From Aquatica leii (lineage: Eukaryota; Arthropoda; Insecta; Coleoptera; Lampyridae): a stretch of 64,000 nt of DNA. Location: assembly GCA_035610365.1 (NCBI GenBank), contig CM069432.1, forward strand, positions 226,942,532 to 227,006,531, given 5' to 3'. Positions within the stretch are counted from its first letter, which is position 1. Each line of letters starts with the position of its first letter. This document shows, piece after piece, positions 24,015 through 36,599 of this stretch. The notes under the pieces are model-generated. The model saw nothing but the letters and a program-made list of their open reading frames with translations. It was not told the DNA's origin and did not search any database. The position numbers and the translations under genes are program-made.

Positions 24015-24775
24015 ATGAAAATTTATACGACAGATGGAAGCACATTCCCCGTAAAAGTAGATGCTGTTACTAAAAAATACTAGAAAATTAGAACCACAGT
24101 AGATTGTGAAATTTCAAATATTTATGATTCATCCACTTTAAACACAAGTAGAAATGTTTTCTACATGTTTAAATAAGTTATATTAAAATGTTTTTTATGT
24201 GTAAATACTGACTTATACTTGGATATTGTCAAAGAACAGCTTTTGGGAAAAGAAAATGACGAAAATAGTCCAATTGTAAGCTATTATATTTGTTATAAGT
24301 TTGAACGTGTGACTCTGTGAGTCTGTAAAGTTGACTAGAAAAAAGAAATGCCAAACCAGGCCAATTTAGATGTAAACATAGACATAACTAAAGTACCTGT
24401 AGTGATGACAGATCCTACAGTACGTCTACCACAAACTCAAATTGCTTCATGTTTATAAACTTCGTTGAAAGAAAAGAATGTATTCCTAAAAAAACAGAAG
24501 TGGAAAATAAGATAGAGGCAGTAAATGATCACTTTTCTAGTCCTTTTAGCAACGGCATCTCTACTCCCGATTGTTGTAATGTCATATACTCAAGTAACTT
24601 TTTTTCTGCTATTGCTGAAGTAGACGTTTTAGCAGCTTTTAATAAAGATAAATTTGGAGCAGTTGGTACTGTTGGGATTCTTCTTCTTCACCTCGTGGAC
24701 GTGTCTCTTTTTTACAAACTTCTAGGTATTGATTTCAATACTTACCTACATTTTCATATGTCGGTGTTTATTTCT
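24015..24775. other. Unassigned DNA with one weak open frame
   Basis: An open frame at 24449-24778 (FINFVERKECIPKKTEV...) and a short ATG run at 24349 (MPNQANLDVNIDITKVPV) look mildly protein-like but match nothing I recognise and overlap in different frames. I leave them uncalled. Confidence 0.3.
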
Positions 24776-24779
24776 TAAA

Positions 24780-25139
24780 TACTATAGAACAACTCCCCTC
24801 CTTACCTTTATAACACGATGTTATTAAGTTTATTTAAACGAACTCAAACTTCTCCTTGATATAGAACTAAAATCATGACCGGTTTATTTGCTGTGTCAGC
24901 TAAAAAATTGTGGAATTCCTTTTTGTTAGTACTTCTACTGTTCTGTTTTGCTGTCTTCCTTTCGCCATACTTCTTTCCGTTTTTTTAACAGTGGTTCGGT
25001 TTAGTTTTACGCCGGCCTTGTGTTGGTTGTACTTGTAGGTATTAAATATGTAACATTAACGTTAGCATTAATTTATTGTACGATAAGTGGGGGCTTATGC
25101 TTTATGTACAAGAAATGAATAAATAAATAAATAATATCA
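24780..25139 (+). pseudogene. LINE 3' end with AATA tail
   Basis: VSAKKLWNSFLL near 24895 is the conserved C-terminal tail (APKLWNSLP-like) of insect LINE reverse transcriptases. The sequence then passes through GATAAGTGGGGGCTTATGC and ends in ATGAATAAATAAATAAATAA at 25117-25136, a simple-repeat tail typical of LINE insertions. Everything upstream of the tail domain is missing or too decayed. Confidence 0.55.
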
Positions 25140-25735
25140 ATAATTAATTAATTAACAGTTAGTAACAGTCACTCTAATTTTCTTGAATTAGAGCAATTCT
25201 GAAATCTTGTAAAAAACGTTATCCATGTTCAGTCTGACTGCGTTTGTAGAATCTCTTGCTCTTGTTGTCGTGCATATGTAAAAGAAACGGGTAGAATCAC
25301 TGTCATTGAAAAATTACGGAATCCTTTTATTATTAATCGAGATCGAGAAAAACACAGTTTTTGAGAAATTGATCACACGGAAATTGTTCAGAATGAGAAA
25401 TTGTAAATGAAGAAATTATTATTTTGTATACATTATAAATCTCAGTCGATATAGTTCGCATATAAATTTTTCTACAAAACAAAGTAAGTCAAGTGCTTAA
25501 CAAATTATTTAATAAAATGAAATAACTGTTTCATAACTTAGATAAATTATGTAAAATTTCAGAGATTTAAAACGGTGCATGCTTTATCAACTGATACAGC
25601 TCCACTCTGCAAACAAGATAGTCGGAAAATATGTCAACTAAAAGAATTAATTTGAAATTTTTGCCGTAATAAATAATTTGTCCAATCTTAGAGAATTTTC
25701 CAGGTGCGTTTTATTAATTGTCGACTCCTTTTGTT
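25140..25735. other. AT-rich stretch, nothing recognised
   Basis: A small palindrome (CTCTAATTTTCTTGAATTAGAG-like, split by four bases) lies near 25172. No gene seen. Confidence 0.35.
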
Positions 25736-25739
25736 ACAG

Positions 25740-26870
25740 TGTTACGCCTTTTGCCTTGCAAAAATTGCATAACGTAATACCCTGTATATTCATTACCTTC
25801 AAGTTAGATTTCTGTTTTTGACGCGCTTTGCCAAGTTTAGTTTTATTTTATTTCTTGTCAAGACGTCAAACCGTCAACGACTTAAACTCGTGCTTGTGAT
25901 GGTATAACCTCCTAATTGCTTTTATTCTTATAACATCGGCGTTAATGGAGATGAAATTATATTTTCATTACGCATTTACAGTAGTTTATTCATCACAGTG
26001 TAAGCTTTTCCTATCTGTTCTTAGAATTCTTTGGTAATTTCCTTCTTAATTTGATAGCACGTTCCGCCACGTTTTGCCTGTATGTTTCGATGTATTATCG
26101 ATCGAGTATAATTCTGGAAGGCCTACGTTAAAATTAAAAACAAAGTCTCATTCGATAGTCGAAAAGAGAGTCGAAAGACAGCATTCGATAATCGAGTTCT
26201 TATGTGTAATTTCTTATAGTATTAATTAAAAATTGTGTAAATTTTTGCTTTCGTGAGTCATTGTGTTGACACGATTTGCTATTCAATTTTATTCCAAACT
26301 GACTCAACGATAAAAATGTTTTCTTTGAGCAAGTAGGTACTGGATTGCGGGTAAGTCTTATTTAATTACAGTTGTGTCAGAAAGGTCTATCACGAAATTT
26401 TTGCTGGTTTTAATCTACGTATTTACAATAATTGTTTCAACACCATTGAGGTAATTTCACTAGTTAATTTGTGTATCGCATGCTGTGTAACATCGATATT
26501 TGTCATGTAATTTTTTTCGCTGTCGACACTGTGTAAACTTATGTGTTGTGTGTTGCCAATACTTCTGGCATTTATGGAGTGAATAATATACTAAAAAAAT
26601 TCTGCTGTTCGTGGTTAATACCTAATCTATGTTATTAAATTAAAGTTGTTATACATACTTATCTGTTTCTTTTTTTTAGGTTACACGAAAACTAGTGTAA
26701 AAAGGATTACGGACCTTATTTCGTTACAAGCTTGGACCTTCTGCCTTGATCAAAACAGAAGCTTTATTTAGAAACATCTGGCGCCCTTTAAATTCTATTT
26801 TTGTGAACCTCCCCTATCTCCGACTAGTGTGAGTTGGTCGTGCAAAGTTCGTAAGACCTATAAGCTTGTT
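25740..26870. mobile_element. Solo LTR, second copy of the 6741-7886 family, reversed
   Basis: The reverse complement follows the 6741-7886 LTR from end to end. The left part matches at CATAACGTAATACCCTGTATA (25769) and the middle at CAAGTAGGTACTGGATT (26329) and GCATGCTGTGTA (26477). The right part matches at GTTCGTAAGACCTA (26848). Differences are spread over the whole length, so the two insertions are old relative to each other. The left boundary starts TGTTACG; the right boundary is blurred and I found no target duplication. It is a fossil. Confidence 0.7.
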
Positions 26871-26999
26871 CTTTATTAAAATCAGTTTTTTTGAAGACTA
26901 CTTTGTTGTTTTAATAAGTAAAATACAGTTATGTTCTTATAAGTGTTTTAATAAGATGTAATTTTAATGTAAATTTTATGTTGTAAGGTTATTCTTATT

Positions 27000-28291
27000 A
27001 TGCATGGAACTACAAAGAAAACTATGGATTCTGAGGCTCTAAACATTATGAAAAATGTTATTCATTTCTTCGATAGTCAAAAAGCTGCTGGTGAATGGGC
27101 ATTCCTTTTGTACAAAGCAACCGAAATTGCACCGATTGCTGTTGGAAAATCAGTGGCTACAATTTTGAGGATCATGGCTGAAGGTAATCTACTAGAATCG
27201 CCTTAAAAAAAAGAAACGAAAGATTCTTCAAAATAGTGAAGGATGAATGCGATTTAGAAATTTTAAAAAGAAAATTGCAAGAGGTTTACACAGTTGACAA
27301 GCAAGTGCCCACCTTAGAAATTTTCGTGAGTAAAATGCAAAACAAGATTAATTATACTGGCGGACAAGAAATTATTTGAAGGTATCTTTTAAGAATTGGC
27401 TTCAAATTTAAAAAATGTGAAAACCGACAAAAATTGCTCATGAAACGTAATCACATCGTTCTTTTTATTACAAAACTTGAGAGAAAACGCTGCTTTCGGA
27501 GAAAATAAAAAACCGATTACATATTTAGACGAAAATTTTATTCGCCCATTTTATGGTGCGAGTAAGTGCTGTCAGTCAAAAGACCAACGAGGTGTATATA
27601 AAGCTGATCTTTCCGGTCAGCGGTACATTATTGTACACGCGTGTGGTGCATATGCATTAGTAAACAACGCTTTATTAATTTTCAAAACTAAGGCCAAATC
27701 AGGAGATTACCACGTTGACATGAATCATGACAATTTTATCCAGTGGATCGAAAAACAGTTAATCTTAAATTTGCTTTTAAACCAAATCGTTGTTATAAGT
27801 AATGCACTATACCACAGTATTCAAATCAACAAATCTCAACTCAAGCCACAAGACAGCAGGAAGTTAGAGGCTGCCTTGAAAGTAACCAGGTTTCAACAAC
27901 TGGGAATATGCGGAAAGCCAAATTGTTAGAACTAGCAAAAAAGATTGGTTACACTAAAACATTTTATGTGAATGAAATTTTAAAAAAACATGGACATACC
28001 GTGTTACGTTTGCTTCCTTACCATTGTGATCTTAATCCAATTGAGTTCATACGGATGGTTAAACTTAAGGTCGCAATAAATAACGTACAGCAAAGCGCCA
28101 AGGAAATCGAGGTGAGAAACGGATTTGCTCAAATTACAGCATTAGATTGGCAAAAACAATGCATGCATGTACATCAATTGGCTCAAAAAATGTGGAATAA
28201 AGATAAATTAGTTGACGAAGTAATAGAAAGTTTGAAATTTGTAGTAAATACTGGTTCGTCGGAAAATCAAAAATATGAAAGTGATTCATAA
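27000..28291 (+). pseudogene. Sailor-like transposase copy (same subfamily as 12869-15543)
   Basis: The N-terminal part 27000-27206 (FFDSQKAAGEWAFLLYKATE) parallels the 15358-15543 exon. Then follow VYTVDKQVPTLEI near 27280, PITYLDENFIRP (first Asp, near 27530), RYIIVHACG, KSGDYHVDMNHDN and CDLNPIEFI (Glu, near 28040). The second catalytic Asp block reads IVVISNALYHS, so Asp is replaced by Ser. A frame change near 27905 and several stops upstream complete the damage. The C-terminus FVVNTGSSENQKYESDS stops at 28291. It follows directly on the solo LTR at 25740-26870. Confidence 0.8.
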
Positions 28292-28294
28292 AAT

Positions 28295-29230
28295 TGTTTA
28301 AATATGTACCTACCTGTTCAATTAATTTTGATTTTAGTTTAAGGGTTAATTTTTTGAAATTGTACCTTGTAGCACCGATATCCCTTTTCTAAGTATCTTG
28401 TTTGCTGTGAAGAGCTGTAGACAATTTTGTTATTAGAGTTTACGTGTATCTTATGCTCAAATACTTAATTTTTCTAGATTACTGTACATCTAAAAATTCA
28501 CGGAATCTATATATTTTCCTTTTCACTTTTCTTTATTTAGTTGAGGTTACAAAATAAGTGCTTTTTCTAATAATTTTGATAGGCGTAATAAATTCAGACA
28601 CGGTAAATCTTCAAGTAAATCATAAAAGTACTGATAACATGAAAACAAAAAAATTAACTAAAAGAATTCCAAAATTCTTATCGCATCTTATACATATTTA
28701 TACAAGCTATGAACGTCAGCAGTCTTCAGCTTTAGTTCGGCTACATTGTGGATGTACATTATAATAAAATTAAATACAAGAATAAAGTTAAATTTTGTAT
28801 ACCTTTTATACATTACGTGCATTAATTAAAAGGAGTTACGTATTGGTTTTAGCAATCACATTTTAACTTTTAGAACATTTATCAGGTACGAAAAGTTTTT
28901 TAGTTAGATAACAGATACCATTTGGCAAACAAAAAATCACATTGCTTATCACTAACTTTATTAAATACACTATCTACAAAAGTTTCATTTGGATAATAAA
29001 CTCAATTAACGTTAGCAAGAAAATAAATTAGTTACTTTATGTTATCATGATAAATTAGTTCGTTTATTGCTGCAATTTTTTTTGTATTAAAGAAATAGGT
29101 ATGAATCGATATAAATTCTTTCGTGTTTAAAACAATGCAAATTTAATGTAAAAGTACAATATGATCAATAAATAAAAATACTAGTAACATTTATCTTTAC
29201 TTCCAAAAGTCATACACGTGTTTATAACAA
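28295..29230. other. AT-rich intergenic DNA
   Basis: A frame at 28558-28764 begins at GTG with a hydrophobic run (LFLIILIGVINS) but has no ATG and no recognisable body, so I do not call it. Otherwise nothing was seen. Confidence 0.35.
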
Positions 29231-29264
29231 TTTTTTTATTATTTTATACCTATAATAACACATA

Positions 29265-29987
29265 TTAACCCCATAAGCTAAAAATACTCTTACTTTCTTT
29301 TTCGTCGGCGTTTTTAGCATTTTTATCGGGTTTCCCGGTGACCAATTTTGTAACATTTAAATTAGAAGATTGAATTTTTATTTCTGGTTCGGATTTAGAA
29401 GAATTAAATGTTCTAGTTATTATTGTTTGTATAGGTTTGGTTGTTACTACATTAGTAGATTTTATCTGTTGTTGTCCCGCAGCTTCAGCATGATGTTTAG
29501 AGTCTACTTCAACGTTTGTTTTGTGATCATCATTAGAATCTTCAGAATCAACATCAACTATTTCTGTAGGAATGTGAGCATAAGGATCGGGGTAATAATT
29601 TTGAGGTTGAGGTGGGTACGGATATGGTTGATAATAAGGGTAAGGCGGATATATAGAATATGGAGCATACATAGGTGGGTAATAGTTATAAGCCGGAAAA
29701 TAAGGATAATAAGCATTGGAAATTGGAATTGGCATTGGAGGTGGCATAGCGTAATAAGGTTGCTGATATGGTTGTTGATATTGTGGTTGATACGGTTGTT
29801 GATATGATTGCTGATATGGTTGATACACTGGCGGTGGAGCATAATTTGATAGTACCGGATATTCACTAAAGTATCCATTTTGAGGTGGATCACTTCTTTG
29901 ATGTCGTTTTTGATGAGGTTTTGTTAGAACAACGTTAAATAATACACATATTACTAAAAAACCTAACACTTTTAATACGGCACTCAT
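29265..29987 (-). CDS. Secreted Tyr/Pro/Gln-rich structural protein
   Basis: One uninterrupted frame of 240 codons from ATG at 29987. Residues 1-22 are a signal peptide (MSAVLKVLGFLVICVLFNVV...). A basic stretch with NGYFS follows at about 37-41. Residues about 50-90 are repeats of PYQQ/YQQPYQ and residues 90-145 are P/Y-rich (YPPYPYYQPYPYP). Next come an acidic linker (VDVDSEDSNDDH) and a Thr/Lys-rich tail with possible N-glycosylation sites (NSS, NVT). Low-complexity Tyr/Pro/Gln proteins with signal peptides are typical of insect cuticle, eggshell, silk or cement. I cannot choose between these. An AATAAA signal lies at 29235-29240, close to the stop, and a TATA box at 30037-30046. It appears to be an intact host gene. 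Confidence 0.85.
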   Translation of the reverse strand: MSAVLKVLGFLVICVLFNVVLTKPHQKRHQRSDPPQNGYFSEYPVLSNYAPPPVYQPYQQSYQQPYQPQYQQPYQQPYYAMPPPMPIPISNAYYPYFPAYNYYPPMYAPYSIYPPYPYYQPYPYPPQPQNYYPDPYAHIPTEIVDVDSEDSNDDHKTNVEVDSKHHAEAAGQQQIKSTNVVTTKPIQTIITRTFNSSKSEPEIKIQSSNLNVTKLVTGKPDKNAKNADEKESKSIFSLWG

Positions 29988-30036
29988 TTTATGTCTTGTC
30001 TGTTCACAACTTTCTGAGAAACTACTTTGGGAACAC

Positions 30037-30046
30037 CTTTATAAAT
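30037..30046 (-). promoter_or_regulatory. TATA box of the 29265-29987 gene
   Basis: On the minus strand TTTATAAAGG lies about 50 bases upstream of the ATG, with a TCAG initiator-like step about 25-30 bases downstream (near 30014-30017), the usual arthropod TATA-to-start spacing. Confidence 0.7.
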
Positions 30047-30059
30047 TATCTGTGACCTT

Positions 30060-31440
30060 TGATATACTTTATTTAAACTTATTTACCTGCTGTTTAAAAT
30101 TTTTTGTTACATAACCACTTGAATATAGTAGTTTAGAACTGATTTTAAATAACAGACATTAGATAATCTAAATATTACACACGTATATGTGTACCGCACC
30201 AAACTGATATCATTTTTATTATTTGAATAACGTATCTATATGTACAGGAATCTTATCTAAAATTTTTATGTACTTAATAACGTACTTTTTTTAAACTTTG
30301 TGATTCACGCGTAAAAACAAGTAGAATGTAATTTGTAATGATAAAATTTAACACAGGTAACTAAAACAGTCAGTATAAAAAAGCTTTGTCACTGTGTATA
30401 AGACGATTAATTTTTTTTACGTTTAAGCAATAAACATTACTTTTATTGTGTGTATATGCATGTAATATCATTTGACACGATCTTGAAATTCTCTGACAAA
30501 AATTATATTATGTAATTCATTTATCAGTTCTTACAATTTACGTACAAGGTGTGATGATGATTTTTTTCATTTTTTGATATGAAATAAAATACCGAAGTAA
30601 GTAGATAACAAACACAATTTTTGTCGCCAAAAATTTTTTTCAAATAGTTTCCTACAGGTATCGTAGTACAAAAAAATCGAAAAAGACAAAAAACTTTTTT
30701 CAAGCTAAAGCAAAAAATACACATACTTCTTAAATATTTTTTACATGTTATATTGTTAATAAATGAATATATTAATAATAATTTAATTTGTTTTTAATAG
30801 CACACACTTTGTTTACAAAATCCATGTTTTGTCTAAAATTAAGCAATTATTAATAAATAATTTTGTTTAAGGTAACTGTAACAACGGACCCATGCTATTC
30901 ACACTGTTTTTTTAAATTCAATAATAATAAAATTGAATAATAGTATTAAAGCGATGCGTCTAGAAACAGCTCCAAAAGTGAAACAATTATGACGAGCCTC
31001 GAACGTGCAATTGGTACCAGTCGAATGCAAAATATTCAAAAATTCGTTGTACTTTGACTTACCATTATCTTTTTTACAAAAGTATTTCACAATACATTCA
31101 GATACAAGAAACAAACACGTTCATTCCGAAAATTGATTTAGTTAAATTAAATTAAACTTAGTTTTTTATTTGTTTCAAAACTACAAAAATTTAAATCAAT
31201 AATTGATCGGTCAGGTGCCGAAATGCAAAAATACAATTAAGAAGACGCTAAAGATTAAAAAAGAAACAATTTCTAGAAGTGCATACTACTTCCGAATTAC
31301 CGATCACAAGCATAAAAACATAAACAAAATTGTCTACATCACAAAACAAAGATTGCGTCTGATTACCGCAACCTTATTATAATATTAAGTCGATATTTGG
31401 AATTATGCCTCAAGACATAGACATACTATCTAATAAATTA
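30060..31440. other. AT-rich intergenic DNA
   Basis: A 71-codon minus frame at 30899-31114 (MFLVSECIVKYFCKKDNGK...) has a codon pattern I cannot assign. No further feature could be supported. Confidence 0.35.
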
Positions 31441-31744
31441 ACTTTTAACCCGTAAAAGTCAAGTGAATAGTCACAAAACTTATTTAATCTTATTATTTAA
31501 GAAGTCCTCTAATTCAAAAAACAAAAAAATTATCCCTCTTTTAAAATACTTTTTGGGTTTACGCGTATCGGATTTTCTAAAGATAAAAAAAAAACTGGGT
31601 ACATACATAACAATAATTTTCTCGGTTTGTATAAATTACTTTCTAATTATGATACAACGGTGCAGATACCCACTGCTCCCAGGCGCGTTCCTAGGTGACC
31701 GATAAGAGGTTGGCAGCTTGCTTTAGGCTACTGGGAAAATAAAA

Positions 31745-34700
31745 TACACAGCGCGGACCAAAAGTTGCGATGAGAAAAAACCTCAAAAATAAATCAAAAT
31801 ATGGTTGACAAAACAAGTGATGTAACGTTTACTAATCAGGGGGCGGTTTCCCTAGATACAGCGGAAACAAACAACCTTCCTTGCTGTTGTCATACAGCAA
31901 TTGTAAAAAAACTCAAGGTGGACTCCAGGCCTAAAATGCTACTTAGAAGAACAAAAAAGATGGTATTTGCAAAGACATAGAAAGGCGCGAGTGTGCTGAA
32001 ATCCCATTAAATAAATATAATGCATGGGCTACAAAACTCTTTAGCCCCTCAACTTCAAACAGCCGTTCAAAAAACAAACAATTAAGCGCTAACTTATCTC
32101 CCTCTGATATATGAGATAGATCGGAAACAACCGCATCAAACAATAATATGGAATACGTAGACTTAATTTGGGATTACAAAAGCAATAGGTCCATTAAAAG
32201 AAAAAGAATTTTTGATATGGGTAACAAATAGAAAGATGATATAAAAACAACTAGGTTAGTTGTTATTTTGAAAAAACTAATGGAGACATTAAATTCAAAA
32301 ACAAAAAACGGGACCAGTTTGTCACAGAAAATTCTAAAATAAAAAGAAAACATCCGAAGCATAATGTTCCAAATAATGACGGGCGAACTTCAAAACGTAG
32401 TTCGAAATTAAAAAATTGAAATTGTTGACATAAATAAAACGACAACGGTAGGTGTTTCTGTAGGAATCTAAACAAAGGCAAAATAAAGGAGATAGTAATA
32501 CAAACTGTAAGAGAACCATTAGAACAAATATATAGAATATGGAAGCAAGCAGTCACAAAAAAAAACAGTTATAGAAACACAAACGTTTAATGAGTTTAAA
32601 GAAATCGCGACACTTTCTTGGAAACAAGACACATTTGATTACACCAAAACGCATGTAGGAGATTCAGTCGAAAAAACTGAGGACAGATATAACCTTATCA
32701 TAGTCGAAAGTTTAGATAATTCAATAGAAACATGGATTTAAAAAAGATACTAGGATAGATATCCAGACATCTGTAAATCATCAAATAATATTGAAATTTT
32801 CGAACATACAATTAAACAAAAAGTAAAAGTAAAAACAATAAAAAAACTACAAAACTAATAAAAACCGACATAGAAAATCACAAAAAAAACTTTACTCGGC
32901 TACAAGTGCTGCACTTGATACCATTTCGCAGATCTACCCATAAACTATGGTCCTTAGACACTGAAAGGTTGCAGAAAATAGATCTATATGAACCGATTAG
33001 CTCAAATACAATAAAAGTTGCTGCGAATAGAAGAAAACAATTCTCTACTTCTGCTATCACTAAAGAAGAAGGATACGTATTTCAAGACATTACTAGCCGA
33101 AGTGAAATTAATACTCCAAGAAACTGAGTAGTAAAGTACTAATAATTATGGATACATATGAAGGAAAAATCGAAAAAATTATGGATAAACTTGCAGAATT
33201 TGCAAGTACTACAATAGTCAAACAAGCAGGAAAAATGAACGTAAACGCCAAGGTGCCCCATATCAAACAACTCGAAGCGACCACGAACAAAATGTATGAA
33301 CCATTAAGAAATATTCTTAATAGAGAGCCAGAGGTTCTTAAAAATGGGAAAACTAAGACCTGGAGCAAGAAACAGAGAAAACATAACAATCACAGTGGAT
33401 TCGACAATGACTAGAACTCTTTTTCAAATAATGTTTATTAAAATTGAAATAACCAGAAGGAGAGAAGAAAAGAGAGTTTTAGTCACACAATGCTACCTTT
33501 GCTTATCCTATGGACATGTAGCACCACAATGCAAAAATGTGGGAGATGTGGGAGAGAAGGGCATAAGATAAATGAGTGCAAAAATGAAGAAGACAAATGT
33601 CTTATCTGCAATTAGATTGGCCACAAAACCTTTAAAAAAGCAAATAAGTGACAAAAACTATTGTTGCCTAAAACGCCATTCAAAGAGCAAGATTTGGCAT
33701 TCCATGAAGCAAAAGCGCAGGATATCAAAAGCCCTCCAGTAGAACTGTCAAACAACAAAAAGGACATGCAAAACAAACACATAACGCAAAATGATTCAAA
33801 TCAAAATAATTCAAATTAATCTAAATGGATCTGCTAATTGCTTCTTAAAAAAATCAGCATAGACGTGGTTATCATTTTTGAACCTCCAATTAAATGAAAA
33901 ACAAAAAAAACTAGTGACAGACTTGGACAAAAATTCAGCAATGTTACTAATCAACAACAAACTCAACTGCGAAAAAGTCGAGAAAGGAGCAGGTTTCATC
34001 AAAATCGAAATAGAAAACTTTACTATTATAAACTGTTATATAACACCTAATTGCGATACTAAAAGATTCGAAAACTATTTACTATCTCTAACTAATATAA
34101 TATAAAAATCAGGAAAAAACTTAATAGCGGGTGATTTAATTGCGAAATCCTCTTTGTGGAGTTCATATAAAACAGACTTAATGGGAGACACTCTTGCAAG
34201 TTGGATAGCAACACACAATCTGTTTGTATGCAGCACAAATAGCAGTAACACTACCTAATGTCCACGACTGGAAAGTTTTAGAAGATGAAACTTTAAGTGA
34301 CCGTCAGTACATAACATTTAACTATAAGGATTCAAGCAAGATAAAAAGATTGAAGCAGATCGGAAACGAAAAATGGAATACAACGAATATGAATAAAAAA
34401 AACCTGCAAAGAGTATTTGGAAAAAGCTCTGACGACAACTAAAATTGACTCTGCGGATCAGTTAATATCACTCATTGCGCAACATCAACCTTCACGAAAG
34501 GAAAAGAAACACAAACAAAACAGAAGTATAGCATAAAACAACTAAAGTATAAATGCATAAAAGCAAGAAGACTCTACACGAGGTAAAACCGTGAAGAGAA
34601 AGAATCATACATGGTAGCTGATTGCTTCTGCTGAAGACCTCGCAGCTCTAGTCTGCTCGAGCAACTAAAGCAACTTAAGAGAAAATATCAAGGCAACGCT

Positions 34701-34800
34701 AGAAAGAATAAGCGAATGGATAGAACGGACACACCTTAAGTTAGCGCCAGAAAAGACTAAGACTATTCTTCTCACCTGGAAGAATTTGAATTAACTTAAA
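31745..34800 (+). pseudogene. R1-type LINE, internally deleted
   Basis: ORF1-like blocks run from about 31803 (MVDKTSDVTFTNQG) to cysteine-rich knuckles near 33490-33620 (CYLCLSYGHVAPQC, then CGRCGREGHK and CLICN), typical of the Gag-like ORF1 of R1/I/jockey LINEs. ORF2 follows with an endonuclease. VEKGAGFIKIEIENFTIINC is near 33980 and GDFNAKSSLW-like wording near 34130. DWKVLEDETLSDRQYITF is near 34270. A polymerase remnant near 34620-34790 reads AEDLAALVCSS, then ISEWIERTHLKLAPEKTK. Most of the reverse transcriptase between them is absent, and stops are frequent. R1 elements usually target rDNA, but no rDNA is seen here, so it is either a dispersed relative or displaced. Confidence 0.75.
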
Positions 34801-34894
34801 GCAAGTTTTGAATTGAATGAATATTTTGTATTTTTACTTGTGTTGTGTATTTTAGGTTTACGATTTATTACTGAATTTGATTTTATTGTATTGC

Positions 34895-36598
34895 GATAAT
34901 GTATTTTGCCGAAGCTCTCAGAAGTGATGAGCTGTGTCATCAATTGTTTTTGCGAGGCTTTAATTTGACTAAATGTGAATTTTGTAAACCTGAATTGTCA
35001 TATCTAGGTTATCTTATTAATAAGAATGAACTTCAAACCGATCCTTCTAAAATCGTGAAATTGTTAATTTTCCGTCACCGGAGACAGCCACGGAAATCAA
35101 ACGATTTACTGGTATGTGTAGTTGGTATCGTAAATTCATTTCAGATTTTTTAACTATTTTGCCCCCTATTAATAATTTGTTAAAAGGAAAGAAGAAGAAA
35201 AAAACTGTTGTTTGGACCGAAAAGGCCTTAGAGTCATTTGATAAAATTAAATCACGCTTAGTAGAAGCTCTTATTCTGATTAGTCCTGATTTTACTAAAC
35301 TACTTTATTTACAATGTAATGCTTTCAATGATGGAGTAGGTTGTGTTCTTACCGAAGGGAAAAAAACAAACGAAAAAGTACGTTGAATAAAGCCGAACGT
35401 AATTATTCAATCACCGAACGTGAACTTTTGGCCGTTTTTTTTGCGATTCATAGATTTCGTCCTTATATTGAAGGTACTAATTTAAAGGTCATTACTGATC
35501 ATCACTCTCTGATTTGGCTTAATAATTTAAAAGATCCTTCAAGCGGTTTAGCTCGGTAGAGCGTAAAGCAACAACAATTTGATTTTGAAGTCATTCGCTG
35601 CAAAACCTAATGTAGTTCCTGACGCCCTTTCTCGCGCACGTTTGGAAATTAGTTCATTGGAGTTTTTTACTACTGATCTTGATTCTTGGTATTTAAAGAT
35701 GATTGATAATATTACTAATAAACCAAATTCATATTCTGATTAGTGAATAGATGATGGAAAGCTTTATAAATTCGTTTTAAGAAATTTACAAATTTAGTTG
35801 TTTAGGTGTTACCAAAACCTTTTCGAAAACTAAAGAAGTCAAAGTTAAAGTCTTATGTTGTTAAATATATTCGTCGTTGTTCTGTTTGTTGTAAGAGTAA
35901 ATCTTCTTAGTTAATCACTTTGGACTTATGGGTAAAGAAAAAAAAGTTTCATTCCGTTTTCAATGTCTCTCAATTGATTTAGTAGGTCCTTGTCCTTACG
36001 TATTTTTGATTTATGGTGTTCCTCAGGTTTTTATGGTGGATAAAGGTACTCAATTTAAAAGTGCAATGTTTAATAAATTAATGCAGTCGTATAAAATCTT
36101 TTCTGCTTGGTTTAATGCTAGTTATCAATCACAAGTTAACTTCGTAAAGAGAGTTAATAAAGTGATTGGTACTGCTATTCGTAGTTATATTTCTGACAGT
36201 CATATAGATTGGAATGTTGAAATTCACAAAATTGGTCATGAGTTACGCAATGCTGTGCACGGTTCCACTAAATTTACACCTTTCTTTTTTGGCCTTCGAG
36301 TTCAAAAGCTTTGGAGAGGAGAAGTTGCTGTTGAATACTTGCAAACGGTTAGTTCAAGATATTAATAAATTGTCATTCTTATCATTTATGGCGCAGACCT
36401 TTAAACCTTAAACTTATAGATTTGGTTTGTAAGAAAAATGTTGTTTCGGATGCGTCAAAGCATTTTAATTCTAAATTAGCTCCACATTTTATTGAAGCAA
36501 AAGTTGTTGAAACTATGGGTCCAACGACTTATAGGTTATCTACACTTAATAATAAGCCGTTAAGAATTTTTCATGTTAAAGATTTGAAACCTCATTAG
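34895..36598 (+). mobile_element. Gypsy-type LTR retrotransposon fragment (fossil)
   Basis: Recognisable parts in order: end of the reverse transcriptase (LTKCEFCKPELSYLGYLI near 34960), RNase H (ERELLAVFFAIHRFRPYIEG; VITDHHSLIWLNNL near 35420-35530), integrase core (FQCLSIDLVGP; VPQVFMVDKGTQF near 35960-36060) and a C-terminal segment ending FHVKDLKPH near 36597. The element is a broken, 5'-truncated Gypsy-group copy with several disruptions; no capsid region or 5' LTR was seen. It directly follows the R1-type LINE remnant. Confidence 0.82.
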
Positions 36599-36599
36599 A

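Noticed and set aside
28558-28764. A small secreted protein starting with a hydrophobic run
   Set aside because: It lacks an ATG and any promoter or splice support, and the rest is unstructured.
29370-29893. Open frames at 29370-29807 (plus) and 29558-29893 (minus)
   Set aside because: Antisense or alternative-frame shadows of the Tyr/Pro/Gln-rich gene's repeats.
32174-33389. Minus-strand Phe/Leu/Ser-rich frames between 32174 and 33389
   Set aside because: Antisense of the A-rich ORF1 region of the R1-type LINE.
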